This document shows positions 12,045-23,600 of a stretch of 64,000 nt of DNA, in pieces. The stretch's first letter is position 1, and each line of letters starts with the position of its first letter. Source of the DNA: Lindgomyces ingoldianus (lineage: Eukaryota; Ascomycota; Dothideomycetes; Pleosporales; Lindgomycetaceae); NCBI RefSeq assembly GCF_010093535.1, contig NW_022985180.1:573943-637942 (forward strand). Direction: 5' to 3'. Under the pieces are notes generated by a model, which saw only the letters and a program-made list of their open reading frames with translations, was not told where the DNA came from and did no database searches. The translations under genes and the position numbers were made by a program.

Positions 12045-12334
12045 TGTAACAGCGCAGGCAAGACAATAGGTCTAAATGCAGAGGGAATCTACTTAGAGGC
12101 ATATAGAAGTGCGTAGGGACTCTAAACCTAGGAATGCCATAGACACCTATAGGCCTTATATAAAAAGATATTAGAAAACTACTAAGCTAGCTACAGAGGT
12201 AAAGTGCAACTAAATACATAAAGGAATAGGGGTAACTGCAGAGGACTAGGTCAAGTTATAGTTAGGGCTAATACAGAGACTCTTTGGATAGGATCTAAGC
12301 AACCCGAGATGGAACGATTTGTAGAATCGTTACA
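12045..12334 (-). repeat. Gypsy D LTR (5' LTR of the minus copy)
   Basis: A 290-base LTR (TGTAACAGCGCAGGCAAG to AATCGTTACA as read on the plus strand). The sense orientation is minus, judged from the copy at 34631-34920, which follows a polypurine tract on its left. Its left flank TTCTAATATAA is shared with the LTR at 35575, so it is joined to element D sequence there. There is no matching 5-bp repeat on its right, where the plus-strand copy begins directly. Confidence 0.78.
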
Positions 12335-13795
12335 ACTAATACTTAACTTTTAACTACTATTAGATCTTATTATAAAGACTATAACTTATTCTAGCTATAA
12401 CTAAGGTAAAATGCCTACTTTTAAAACTAAATAACTACTTACTTTAATAGCTACACTTTTTTTTATAGAACTTAAAGCTAAAGACTTACTAGATTTAAAG
12501 TTAAACTATAGCAACATAGCTCTTAAAAACTAAGTTACTTAATTAAAAGTATAAATTAAATAGCTAACTAGATTAAAAACTATTAGTTTTAATCAACCTC
12601 TACTAACTACTAAATTACTTATAATAATGCTTTAAATTACTTTTACTACTTTAATAGTAAAAGACTTTTTAAGCACTTTTAAGCCTTTTTAAAGCTACTT
12701 TACTAAATGCACACCTAAGATTAAAAACTTTATAAATAGTAAAAAACTTATATTTAAATAATAGTAAGCTTTTATTAACGTACCTAACAGGTTAGCCGGC
12801 TACACAGGTTGGCTAGCCACTTTTGCTAAGCCTCTACTACACTCTACCTATCTACATAATGCCTTAATAACAACACTAGATTAAATCTTCTAAAGAGTGT
12901 TAAATATAGCTTACTTTTTACGCTTTTAAATAAGACTTAAAACTCTTCTTACAACGCGCTGCAGCTATCTATAATATCTCTTACACAACACTAAGTAATT
13001 AACGCGCTAGACAGCCTTTAGAAGTAAAATACTAGCCTAAATTAAAAAAATCTAACTAAGCTTAAAAAAGTAGTTATTAAGTATATACTTAAGCTTATTA
13101 CATACGGATTTTTTTAAGCTTATAGCTATAGCTAATATAGCTAATTTCTTACGCGCAGAGTGTAATCTAGGCTAGGTTAGCTTAAACTAGCCTAGTATGT
13201 AAGTTAAGCACTACCCTAAGTTTATAATAAAGTTTAATTATAAGTATAATTATAAAAAAGTGCTTTATAAAGATTTAAAAGTTATCTAGAGCTAGTTTTA
13301 CCTAGTAGCTAACATAAAAGCTAAGTATAGTATCTAAAATAAAAACACATATAACTTTAATAAGTTAGGCTTTATAATAAGCTAGATATTAACTAAAGTA
13401 GTTATTATAGCTTTAAAGAGACAAGGACAGCTAAAAGTAATATAGTAAAGTAATAAAAAGTAGATAATAGTTATCTAAAGTATTAACATAATCAAGTAGG
13501 CTATTTTACTTTTTATTATTTTTAAAGGCTGCTATTACCTCTTTACTTAGTATAAAAAAAAATCTGTTTTAGAACTAAGTTATTATAGTTTTTAAAAATA
13601 GCTAGATAATAAATAAGCTTAAGCTGTAGTAGTTAAAACACTTTAATAAGCATATAAAAAAAAGTTATAAGCACTTATTAGCTTTTTATTATTAATAGCT
13701 ATAAAAGCTATAACTTACTTAATTTTTAGTAGTACTATAAAAAAAATAAGATTATTACTATTTACATGCCTTTATACCAGGGTTGCCGTTTACTA

Positions 13796-14060
13796 TAGTA
13801 ATAGTAATTACTATTACTATAGTAATTACTATGCAACCTTTTAGCTCTAGTAATAGTAATTACTATTACTAAGTAGGTATAGTAATAGTAATTACTATTA
13901 CTAGGTGTGTATAGTAATAGTAATTACTATTACTAGGTGTGTATAGTAATAGTAATTACTATTACTAGGTGTGTATAGTAATAGTAATTACTATTACTAG
14001 GTAGGTATAGTAATAGTAATAGTAATTACTATTACTATAGTAATTACTATAGTAATCTAG
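13796..14060. repeat. Ladder of palindromic repeats, left side of the hAT element
   Basis: Seven near-perfect palindromes, each made of the arm AGTAATAGTAA and its reverse complement, several spaced at an exact 32-base period with spacer GGTGTGTA. A few half-length units (TAGTAATTACTA) follow. hAT transposases are known to bind repeated subterminal motifs, so these could be binding sites; that is inference. Confidence 0.9.
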
Positions 14061-14166
14061 TAATTACTATTTACTAAAAATAGTATAAAAGTACAACATA
14101 AGTCTTAATTAGCTATTTAAAATTTATAGCACTTTTAACTTTATTTTTCTTATTTTACTTAGACTA

Positions 14167-14716
14167 NNNNNNNNNNNNNNNNNNNNNNNNNNNNNNNNNN
14201 NNNNNNNNNNNNNNNNNNNNNNNNNNNNNNNNNNNNNNNNNNNNNNNNNNNNNNNNNNNNNNNNNNNNNNNNNNNNNNNNNNNNNNNNNNNNNNNNNNNN
14301 NNNNNNNNNNNNNNNNNNNNNNNNNNNNNNNNNNNNNNNNNNNNNNNNNNNNNNNNNNNNNNNNNNNNNNNNNNNNNNNNNNNNNNNNNNNNNNNNNNNN
14401 NNNNNNNNNNNNNNNNNNNNNNNNNNNNNNNNNNNNNNNNNNNNNNNNNNNNNNNNNNNNNNNNNNNNNNNNNNNNNNNNNNNNNNNNNNNNNNNNNNNN
14501 NNNNNNNNNNNNNNNNNNNNNNNNNNNNNNNNNNNNNNNNNNNNNNNNNNNNNNNNNNNNNNNNNNNNNNNNNNNNNNNNNNNNNNNNNNNNNNNNNNNN
14601 NNNNNNNNNNNNNNNNNNNNNNNNNNNNNNNNNNNNNNNNNNNNNNNNNNNNNNNNNNNNNNNNNNNNNNNNNNNNNNNNNNNNNNNNNNNNNNNNNNNN
14701 NNNNNNNNNNNNNNNN
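14167..14716. other. Assembly gap (550 N)
   Basis: A run of 550 N inside the hAT element, between two palindrome ladders that would be hard to assemble. The true length may differ. Confidence 0.99.
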
Positions 14717-14739
14717 CTATAAAATATCTATTTATAGAA

Positions 14740-15020
14740 ATAGTAATTACTTAGTAATTACTATAGTAATTACTACGTACCTCTAGTAATAGTAATTACT
14801 ATTACTAGAAAAATAGTAATTACTATAGCAATTACTAGGCGCTTCTAGTAATAGTAATTACTATTACTAGGTAGTTATAGTAATAGTAATTACTATTACT
14901 AGGTACTTATAGTAATAGTAATTACTATTACTAGGTGCTTATAGTAATAGTAATTACTAGCACTTAGTAATTACTATAGTAATTACTTAGTAATTACTAA
15001 GTAATTACTATTACTAAAAA
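14740..15020. repeat. Ladder of palindromic repeats, right side of the hAT element
   Basis: The same palindrome as at 13796-14060, repeated with different spacers (GGCGCTTC, GGTAGTTA, GGTACTTA, GGTGCTTA), ending just inside the terminal repeat. The spacer series is shared with the element at 1-140, showing common descent of the two copies. Confidence 0.88.
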
Positions 15021-17051
15021 GTGGCAACCCTGCTTTATACTTATTACATTTTTTATAGCCTTTTAATGTAGGTTGTTTTACCCCTTTAAAAAAGGCATAT
15101 AGGCGCTAAGCTAAAGATCTAATATATAACTAAATTACTTATATTATAAAACTTAAGTTTCTACTATGCTTTATACACACCTATAATGTAGTAATTACTT
15201 TTAGTAATATTTAAAAAGAGTTTTAAGGCGCTAGTTTAGTTCTATTTAACCTAAAATAAGTTAAAATAGCTCTTAACATCTAGTTATATACTTTATTACT
15301 ACTACTACTTATTATTAATAAGCTTTAGTAGTTATAAACCTTTAGTAATACTTTTAAATTTAGGTTATAATTAATGCTTATAAAAGTAAAGATTTAAAAG
15401 TATGTAGATAGCTTACTAATATCTATAGTAAAGGCTTTTAAGAAAGTCTTAAAAGGGGCAGCAATTATTATGCATAAGCTAGTGTTAGTGTAAAATAAGA
15501 TTATAAAGCTTTAAGTAGCAAATAAGGCTGCTATATAATATAGATTACATAAAAAAAAGCAGATTTAGGTAAAAAAAACCTTAATAGTTAAAAATAAGGC
15601 TTATCTAACTACTTTAAAGAAGTTTAGAGCGCGTAGTAATAAAAAGAAGCTAAAGACGCAGGTGCGCACTAAAGAAAGTAAGCTAAGTTAAAGGTAATGT
15701 AGGCAGTGTAATTAAACTAGGCATAACTTATGTACATGTAAGAAAGTAGTAGAAGTAGACTCTAAATAATATCTTATGTTATATTACTTTATACAGAGCT
15801 AAAGTAGGCTGTTTTGCGCTAGAATAGGGTGGTTTTAGTAGGGGCTTAGCAAAAGTGGCCGGCCAACCTGTTAGGTACGTTATAGACAGACTTAACATTA
15901 ATTTAGATTACTATTAAAGTAAGTGTGCATAGATAGCGTTAGTATAGAGACACACTACTAGTATTGCAAAAGAATACCTAGAGCTTAGATACTTAGCTAA
16001 ATTAAATTACTTTTAGTTTAAAAATATAAAAAAAATAATTAAGCTCTTATAAACTTACTTTATTACTAGTAATAAAAAAATAAAGGTGTAATAAGTGTTT
16101 TAAACTTTAAAGATAAGTAAAAAAAAGTGTTTTTTACTTTTAATGCTTACTTTATTAGTGCTGCTATTAAAAGGTTTATATTAAAGTTAAAATAGTTTTT
16201 TTACTTATAAAAAAAGATACTACTTAGCCTAAAAGTACTAAACTTAAGTTTTAAACATACTTAAAAAAGCTTTTTAAAAATAATAGTAGCTTACTTAACA
16301 ACTTATAATATAAAAAAAAACTCTTTTACTATTTTAAAGTAAACTATTAACTATACTTAACATTCTAATGTTAGACTTATTATAGATTAATTTTAGAAAG
16401 TTTCTAGTAATACATCTAAGGCAGTATACTATTCTAGTGCACTCTAACCTGCACCTGTGTTAGTACTCTAATCTACCCTAGCTACCTACTAACAACCTAG
16501 CTAGACACTTGCCTCTAAAAGACAGACAACTCTTAGTAACTATTATAATTATAGTAAACTAAAACATTTTACTAGCAATTATTCTATTTCTAAAGTATAA
16601 AAAATTAAAGTAAGGTAATAAAAATTTAAAAAAAGTTTATAGATGTAAATAATTATAACTTAGATCTTTTTTAAATAAGAAATAAAAACACCTAGAAAAA
16701 CTTTTTATTTTAAACTTAAATAAGTATAACTTAGTAAATATTAACTTATTACACTTATTAAAAAGAAAATATTTTTAAGTCCCTACTATTTTATGCTTAA
16801 AAGGCATTAAAGTTTAATTAAATTTTTTAGTTAATATTAGTGTATATAGTTTTTTATTTATTAACTTAATAACTACTAAGTTTTTATTTTAATGCCTTTA
16901 TATCTTTATCTAACATTTACTTTTTAAAGTTATAGTTAAAGGCTTTTAAGACTAAATCTAAGTTTCTATCTACTAGTATATCTGCTTACACATATAAATT
17001 AATAGTAGAAGCATCTAAAACTACCTCTTTATAATTATAAACTTTAGCTTA

Positions 17052-18166
17052 ACGTACCTAACAGGTTGGCCAGCTACTTTTGCTAAGCCCCTACTAAACT
17101 CTACCTATCTATATAATGCCTTAACAACAACACTAGATTAAATCTTCTAAAGAACATTAAATACAGCTTACTTTTTAAGCTTTTAAATAAGACTTAAAAC
17201 TCTTTTTATAACATGCTATAGCTATTTATAATGTTTCTTACACAACACTAAGTAATTAACACGCTAGACAGCCTTTACAAGCAGAATGCTAGCTTAAATT
17301 AAGAAATCTAACTAAGCTTAAAAAAAAAGTAGTTGTTAAGTATATACTTAAGCTTATTCTACATAGATTTCCTTCTAGGCTTATAGCTATAGCTAATATA
17401 GCTAATTTCTTACCTACAAAGTGTAATCTAGGCTAGGTTAGCTTAAACTAGCCTAGTATGTAAGTTAAGCACTACTCTAAGTTTATAATAAAATTTAATT
17501 ATAAGTATAATTATAAAAAAGCACTTTATAAAGATTTAGAGGTTATCTAAAGCTAGTTTTGCCTAGTAGCTAATATAAAAGCTAAGTATAGTATTTAGAA
17601 TAAAGACAGGTATAACTTTAATAAGTTAAGCTTTATAATAGGCTAAATATTAACTAGAGTAGTTATTATAGCTTTAGAGAAACAAGAACAGCTAAAAGCA
17701 CTATAGTAAAGTAATAAAAAGTAGATAATAGTTATCTAAAGTATTAACATAATAAAGTAGGCTATAAGATTACAGAGCTTTAAGTAGTAAATAAGGCTAC
17801 TACACAACATAAATCACATAAAAAAAAGTAGATTTAAGTAAAAAAAATTTAATTAGTTAAAAATAAGGCTTATCTAACTACTCTAAAGAAGTTTAGAGCG
17901 CGTAGTAATAAAAAAAAGCTAAAGACGCAAGTGCGCGCTAAAAAAAGTAAGCTAAGTTAAAGGTAATATAAGTAGTGTAATTAAACTAGGCATAACTTAC
18001 ATATATATAAGTAAGTAGTAAAAGTAGACTCTAAATAATATCTTATGTTATATTACTTTATATAGGGCTAAAGTAGGCTGTTTTGCGAGAGAATAGAGTG
18101 GTTTTAGTAGGGGCTTGGCAAAAGTGGCCGGCTAACCTGTGTGGCCAGCCAACCTGTTAGGTACGT
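17052..18166 (+). mobile_element. TIR-B transposon, copy 2, internally deleted
   Basis: Same terminal repeats as 12778-15880 (ACGTACCTAACAGGTTGGCC) with TA duplications at 17050-17051 and 18167-18168. It is 1115 bases against about 1.84 kb for copy 1. The join at about 17765 fuses the part after YNFNKLSF directly to the C-terminal part, removing most of the DDE domain. The minus D copy at about 8393-8415 is the matching empty site (AAGCTAAGG read inverted), which proves a TA target. Confidence 0.88.
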
Positions 18167-18779
18167 TATAGAATTATATTATTAGCATTAAATAGTTATA
18201 TTGTTTTAAACTTTAACTAGATATTTAAAAAAAATTAGATTATATAGCTTAGTAAGTATTTTACTACTTATAAACTTTTACTACTCTTACTTATACAACT
18301 AAACTAGCCTACACGCAACAAAGAAGTAGAGTTAGATATTAGATAACACAATACACTATAGAAAAAAAACTACATTTAGCAGTTATACAGCCTAATAATT
18401 AACTGCATTAAGGGTTTACTAAGGCTACTAAAATTATACTACTCTTTTATTACTTATAGTCTAAAGACACTTAAATTATTAATTTATTTATTTATTAAAA
18501 AATCTAGAATAGGTCTAAAAAACATTTATTTCTCTAATATTACTTTTATTTTAGTAAATGCTTTTTATTTTAATATAAAAAAAAGAATAAGTTTTTATTA
18601 ACTTTTATGTATAAAATTAAGTGTTTAATTAAAAACAAGTAAGCTTTATTATTAGATAATAAATGTAAAACTAAAGTATTAGTAAACTTTTAATTACTAT
18701 CTAAATACTATTAGTACTAAGACATATTTAGCTACACTACAGCCTACTAATTACTAGCACATTGCTTATATAACTATAA

Positions 18780-19800
18780 GATTATCCTTATAGAACCTCT
18801 CTCTAATAGTTACAGCCCTTTATACAAACAGAACATTAAGAAACTAGAGGTAATAAAAAAGTACATTATAAATAATCTAAAATATAGCTTTATTAAGTAA
18901 AGTTAGAGCCCTTTTACATTTTTTATTTTTTATGTATAGAAACTAAATAGCAACTTATGTATCTATATTAATTACTGCAAACTTAACGCTATTACCTGTA
19001 AGAATGCGTATCTAATACTGCGCATAGACAAACTTTTATTAAGACTTATAAAAGTAGCTATCTTTACAAAGTTTAATATTTATATAGCTTTTAATAAAAT
19101 TAAGATAGACTTAAGCTTAAAAAAGTGTATAACTTTTTAGACATAATATAAAACATATAAATATAAAGTTTTACTTTTTAGATTATGTAATAGCCTAGTA
19201 ACTTACTAGCACTATATAAATAATGTATTAATTAACTACCTAAACAACTTTTATATTACTTATTTAAATAACATTTTTATCTACTTTAAAAATAAAGCAA
19301 CTTATATTCTTTATATTAAAAAGGTTTTAAAGAGGCTCTAGTAAGCAGGATTATAAGTAGAGATTAAAAAAAGTAAATTTTACTTTAGTTACTTAAATAA
19401 AGTATCTTAGCTATATACTTTTAAATAAAGAACTAGAGGTTAACTTATAAAAAGTAAAAGTGCTACACAACTAGTAAGCGCTTACTACTATAATAAGTGT
19501 AAAATCCTTTCTAGGCTTTACTATATTTTATTAATAATTTATTTTAAAAAAAATTTATATAGTAAAACGAATTATTACACTTTAAAGTTTTACTACTTTT
19601 TTATATAAACTTTAGAGTGTAGTGTAGCTTTTAAAAAGCTAAAGTCTAAGCTACTAAAAATACCTACACTTTACTATTTTAACTTTATGTTATAAACTAA
19701 AATTAAAACTAACACTTTTAATAAAGTAGTAGCAGAAGTTCTATCTTAGAAACATGCTAATAGAAATTAGTGCTCTATTTTGTTCTATAGTAAGGTCCTA
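18780..19800 (+). pseudogene. Gypsy D reverse transcriptase, stop-riddled
   Basis: The translation shows Ty3/gypsy RT blocks in order: NLCIYINYCKLNAIT (usual LRxCVDYRxLNxxT), ILRIDKLLLRL, IFTKFNIYIAFNKI (usual FSKLDLxxAYxxIRI), and YLNNIFIYF, the RIP-altered form of the YLDDILIYS active-site block with both catalytic Asp codons changed to Asn. Many TAA/TAG stops. The frame continues at 27105 after the copia insertion. Confidence 0.82.
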
Positions 19801-19907
19801 TCTAGTTTAGAGCTAAACTAGGAAATACATAATAAAAAGCTATTTATAATTATTACTATGTTTAAATAATAAAGGGCTAAGCTTATATTAGCAATAATAA
19901 GCACTCT

Positions 19908-20187
19908 TGTTGAATAGGCTCTAACAGCTAGCTGCTTATGGTATAAGCACTTAAGTAGCAAGAGTAAGAGTGGTGTACAGTGTGCACAGCGTACAAGGTA
20001 GGTAAAGTAAGGGCAACATATTTCTAGTTCTATTACTCTTGTCTTTCCTCTGTACAGAGGAAAAGGGGGATATCTAGATGTTTGCGCACAGAGGTTTGCG
20101 CACAAGCATTATGTAACATAGATATGTGATCCTGCTTATGCGCAATTATTTATATCTAGGCCGCAACGCTGCTGCTGCGTATAGACA
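19908..20187 (-). repeat. Copia LTR (left, 3' LTR)
   Basis: A 280-base LTR starting TGTTGAATAGGCTC and ending CGTATAGACA. It matches the LTR at 26819-27099 with transitions only. Its left (outer) half is the less mutated partner; its right half is the more mutated one (for example AATTATTTATATCTA for GATCGTTCGTATCCA). Confidence 0.9.
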
Positions 20188-20634
20188 CTAGCAACTTTTT
20201 TTTTTATCTAAAAAGTTACTTTCTGTACATGTTACTTTTCTTTTGTCTGTATAAGTTTATTTAATTACATTCTACCTTTACTTTACCCTATTTGTTAGGA
20301 CTTGCCTTAGTAATGCTGTATGTTAAAATAGGCTAGTAGCGCTATGTAGATAGCTCTATAAATAGTATAAAGCGTTTTAGGCTATTATTATCTAGCCTTT
20401 ATGCGCTTACCTTATAAGTAATTTAGCAGTGTACAAACTATTTTGTGTAGAGTTTTGTGCTAGAATAGTGTGGGATCTTTAAGTAGGCAGGTGCGTAGAG
20501 AAGTGTATATAATAAGGTCTTCTCTTTTTCTTTACTTTCTCTTCTTTATCCTTTACTTTTTAAGCCTTACTGTACTATTCCCTAGCTCTTTTCTTTTTTT
20601 ATATAGTGCTAACAGTAACAGATACTCCCGCCTG

Positions 20635-20642
20635 CACACACA

Positions 20643-20682
<40 letters not shown>
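20635..20682. repeat. (CA)13(GA)11 microsatellite
   Basis: A 26-base CA run followed without a break by a 22-base GA run, inside the copia element near its 3' LTR. The tract keeps its CpA dinucleotides while the surroundings are heavily RIPped, so it probably expanded after the mutation phase. Confidence 0.97.
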
Positions 20683-23600
20683 TGTCTCTCCAGCCTTCCT
20701 CCTCTACCTCTAGCGCTGTTAGTGCAGGCGTCTTTAACATCCTTATGCAGTCTAGCAGCCTAGAGCGCATCTGTGTTACTTTTCTAACTAGTTTTACTAC
20801 TAATTAGTAGTTTATTTAGCGTCTTAGCATAAATATATAGATCTTTTAGCTTTTCTGCTTTCTTTTTATATAAAATGCTAATTATAAATAGGCTAAGAAG
20901 TAGCATGTAGCAGCTTTACTATTTTATAATATTAATATTATCTTACTTACTAGCACTAATCTGCAGCTGTAGGCAGCAAAGGTTATGTGTTATAAGAAGT
21001 ACTTTTATATAGTTCTAGTTTAAAGTTATAGTTAAGTTCTAGCAACTTTATATGCTTATTATTATAGTAGCACTACTAGTGCCTTTTTTTTTATTAAGTG
21101 TTATATGTTAGCTAACTTCTAGGCTAATGCCTGCGCTTTATGCGTATAGTAGAGCTGTAGTCTGCATTATAACTACTATATGTAAGGGGTAGTAGCTTTT
21201 TCTTCTTCTATATACTAGATAAATAAACTATTTTTTTTATATATCCTTCTCTTCTAATCTTGTAATAAGAAAAAATAAGTGCGTATAATAAAAAAAATAA
21301 AAAAGATAGGCTTTATATAAAAGTGTTGTTAGTCTAGTTAGTCTAAAGCATCTTTACACACAGGATTTAGCTAGTCTATAGATGCTTCTATCTAGACAGA
21401 GAGGTAGTTAGTTAAGACTAATAATTAAAAAGCCTAGTTTAGTGTTTTCTTTATACATACATTTACTAAGTTATCTTAACTATTAATTTACTTTATTTTA
21501 GTAATTTCCCTTTTTTTATATAATTTATAGAGTAACATAATGTTAATTATAAGTTACTTTTTACTAGTAGTGCCTAGCTTAATAAGGTAATTATATAAAG
21601 ACTTTAAATCTATATAGATTACTACTAGAATTAGTAGTAGTTTAAGCATTTATATAATTTACTATAAAGTTATACTAAGTGTAATTGCATTATTAAACCC
21701 TCTAACTATTTTATATAGTTTACTAGTAAGAACACTTCTAGTTACTTTTTTACACTTAGTAGAATTCTAGTGTATAATGTTACCTAGTATTTTAAAGTAG
21801 TTGCTTTACTCTGTACAGTTTTTATTACTTAATATAATTAAGAATTCTAGCTGTAAGCTAAGGTTTTTATTATTAGTAAATAATCTATTTATAAAGATAA
21901 ATAGCTTTGCATAATTAAGCTATAATAGTAGGAAGGTAAGACTACGCTTACTATTATCTATCTGCTATTAGATTTATGTGTTAAGTGTGTTAATATTATT
22001 ATATAAAGGGTCTGTAGTTTATATAGCAATAAAAAAGTTAAATGCTGCCTTTAGTTAACACATAGATGTAATGTATACCTTTTTTACATGTTACTTAATA
22101 TATTATTATGCAGCATTCTTGTCCTTTAAGTTAATTATATAAAGGTAGCTTACTTATCTCTTCTAAGTAAAAACTACTATATTATGTGTAAGTTTAATCT
22201 TTTTACTATTAAACTTAATAAGTTGCTTTTTTGCTAAAATAGTCTTACTTTTTATGTAAAACTTTGCCTTTTATAGTTTTTTTTTTCTTTTTATATAAAA
22301 TTCTTTGTTATAATGCTTAAAGTGTTATTTATTTATAGGCTAGTAATACTAAAGGTGTGCTCTCTTTTATTAGTAATTAAAAAGTAGGGGTTATATAAAA
22401 AAATGTGCATACATAGCTTTTCTTTATAGTAGTTATAGTATATCTTAAACTAATACAGTCTTAATTTAGCAGCTCTATATAAAGGTTGTACAACCTAGAG
22501 TATTATATTTAGTAGAAAGCTCTAGCGCATCTTTTTTAGTATCTTTGCGTATAGTGTGCGCATAAGCTTATCTGTTAATTAGATGTATGCTTACATAATA
22601 TTACATAGTTTAAAATACATTTTATACATAGCTCTTAGGCTTACTTTTATAGCTAAGAGTAGTCTTTAGCTTATTCTTTAAATAGTTAGTAACTAAGTAA
22701 AGATTTCTTTTTTCTTTTTATCTAAGTAGCTAGTAAACACTAGGCAGAATTTCTTATATAGTTAGGTTATTTTGCCTTTTACTTTTTATATAAGGCAGAG
22801 GTTAAAAATCTAACCTTTATGCTTTATTAAGTTATACACTATAACTTTAAAAGTGCTGTTAGTAATTAGAGTGTTTATTTTTATGCAGTTTAATTTTTTA
22901 AATAGCTTTCTAAGTATAGTAATTACACTGTCTGTACAGAGCTTAATAGATAAGGCCTAATTATTCTTCTCTTTCTAGGTTAGAAATACCTAGTCTAGAC
23001 TTTATACAGGTTTTCTTTGCCTTTTACTTCTCTTAGTATCTATATCTTCTCTTTACACTAGTGCAGCATTACTATCTTAAGGGGCTTAGTCTATAGTAGG
23101 CTTTAGTTCTGCCTTTATAATATTCTTATAAGGCTGTTTTTTCTTTTTCTTCTTTAAAAGATCTCTTTATATAGAGATTAGTTTATCTAGGTTGTCTGTT
23201 GTAAGTAAGTTATCTTTTTTTTTTTTATAGTATAGTTTAACCTGTGTATATTAGAGCTTTAGTAGGCTATTTTTTCTTTTAATAATAATGTCTTTTCCTT
23301 TAATACTCTTAATTTTATATAAGCTAGTCTAGCCTTTTTTCTCTTTCTATGCTATAATCTTTAAGCTAAGGGGGAGGTTAAGAACTTTATATGTTATAAA
23401 GCTATTATAAGTGTTAATTACATAATTAATGTTTACTTTTACATAGTTCTTTTAAAGTATCTTTATTACCTTTTATATAGCGCTTGCTTGTGTAATAATG
23501 TCTAGTAATAGTAGAGAGTTTAGGTTAATTCTTAGGTATGCCCTAAAGACTAGCAGCGTGGGTACTAGACTATGTAGGCTAGCTGTGTTATTTAGAGCCT

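Larger units (their letters stand above)
7800..12334 (-). mobile_element. Gypsy D, minus-strand truncated copy (5' part), RIPped
   Basis: The reverse complement of 7800-9770 plus 11615-11780 matches the plus-strand gypsy D sequence from about 12335 to 18760 once that copy's insertions are removed, for example the shared stretch around 9480-9600 and 15890-16000. It ends on the right in a minus-orientation LTR (12045-12334), so this is the 5' part of a minus-strand element. It stops at about 7800, before the reverse transcriptase. Relative to the fragment at 34921-35574 it lacks about 90 bases near 11780. A TIR-A transposon (9772-11614) is inserted in it. No open reading frame survives. Confidence 0.72.
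13778..15032. mobile_element. hAT-type non-autonomous element with palindrome ladder (contains assembly gap)
   Basis: Bounded by CAGGGTTGCCG at the left and GTGGCAACCCTG at the right, with a perfect 8-bp target duplication CTTTATAC (13770-13777 and 15033-15040). The CAGGG terminus and the 8-bp duplication are standard for the hAT superfamily. No transposase is visible in the known sequence; the middle 550 bases are N, so an internal gene cannot be excluded. Both ends carry ladders of one palindrome. It is inserted in TIR-B copy 1. Its right end is nearly identical to the element at 1-140, and the ends match the MITE at 51023-51469. Confidence 0.9.
12778..15880 (+). mobile_element. TIR-B Fot1/pogo-like transposon, copy 1
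   Basis: Terminal repeats ACGTACCTAACAGGTTAGCC and its complement at the right end, flanked by TA on both sides (12776-12777, 15881-15882). Without the hAT insertion it is about 1.84 kb. The broken plus-strand frame contains YNFNKLGFII, the usual YNxDExGFxxG block of Fot1/pogo transposases, and a C-terminal LVLFNL segment like the GxVPFNP motif. A duplicated subterminal block (two copies of the GGTTRGCYRGCYAC-type repeat) is visible at the left end. Inactive. Confidence 0.86.

Noticed and set aside
13796..15020. Regularly spaced repeats considered as a CRISPR-like array
   Set aside because: The repeats are palindromes with 8-base spacers inside a transposon of a fungal nuclear genome; spacers are too short and there are no cas genes.
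19818..20105. 95-codon minus-strand frame, with a 70-codon twin at 26804-27016
   Set aside because: Both lie in the two copies of the copia LTR, where a shared open stretch is due to repeat identity; no family features.
20470..20763. 97-codon plus-strand frame
   Set aside because: It runs through the CA/GA microsatellite and polypyrimidine sequence of the copia element, on the strand opposite to its coding direction.
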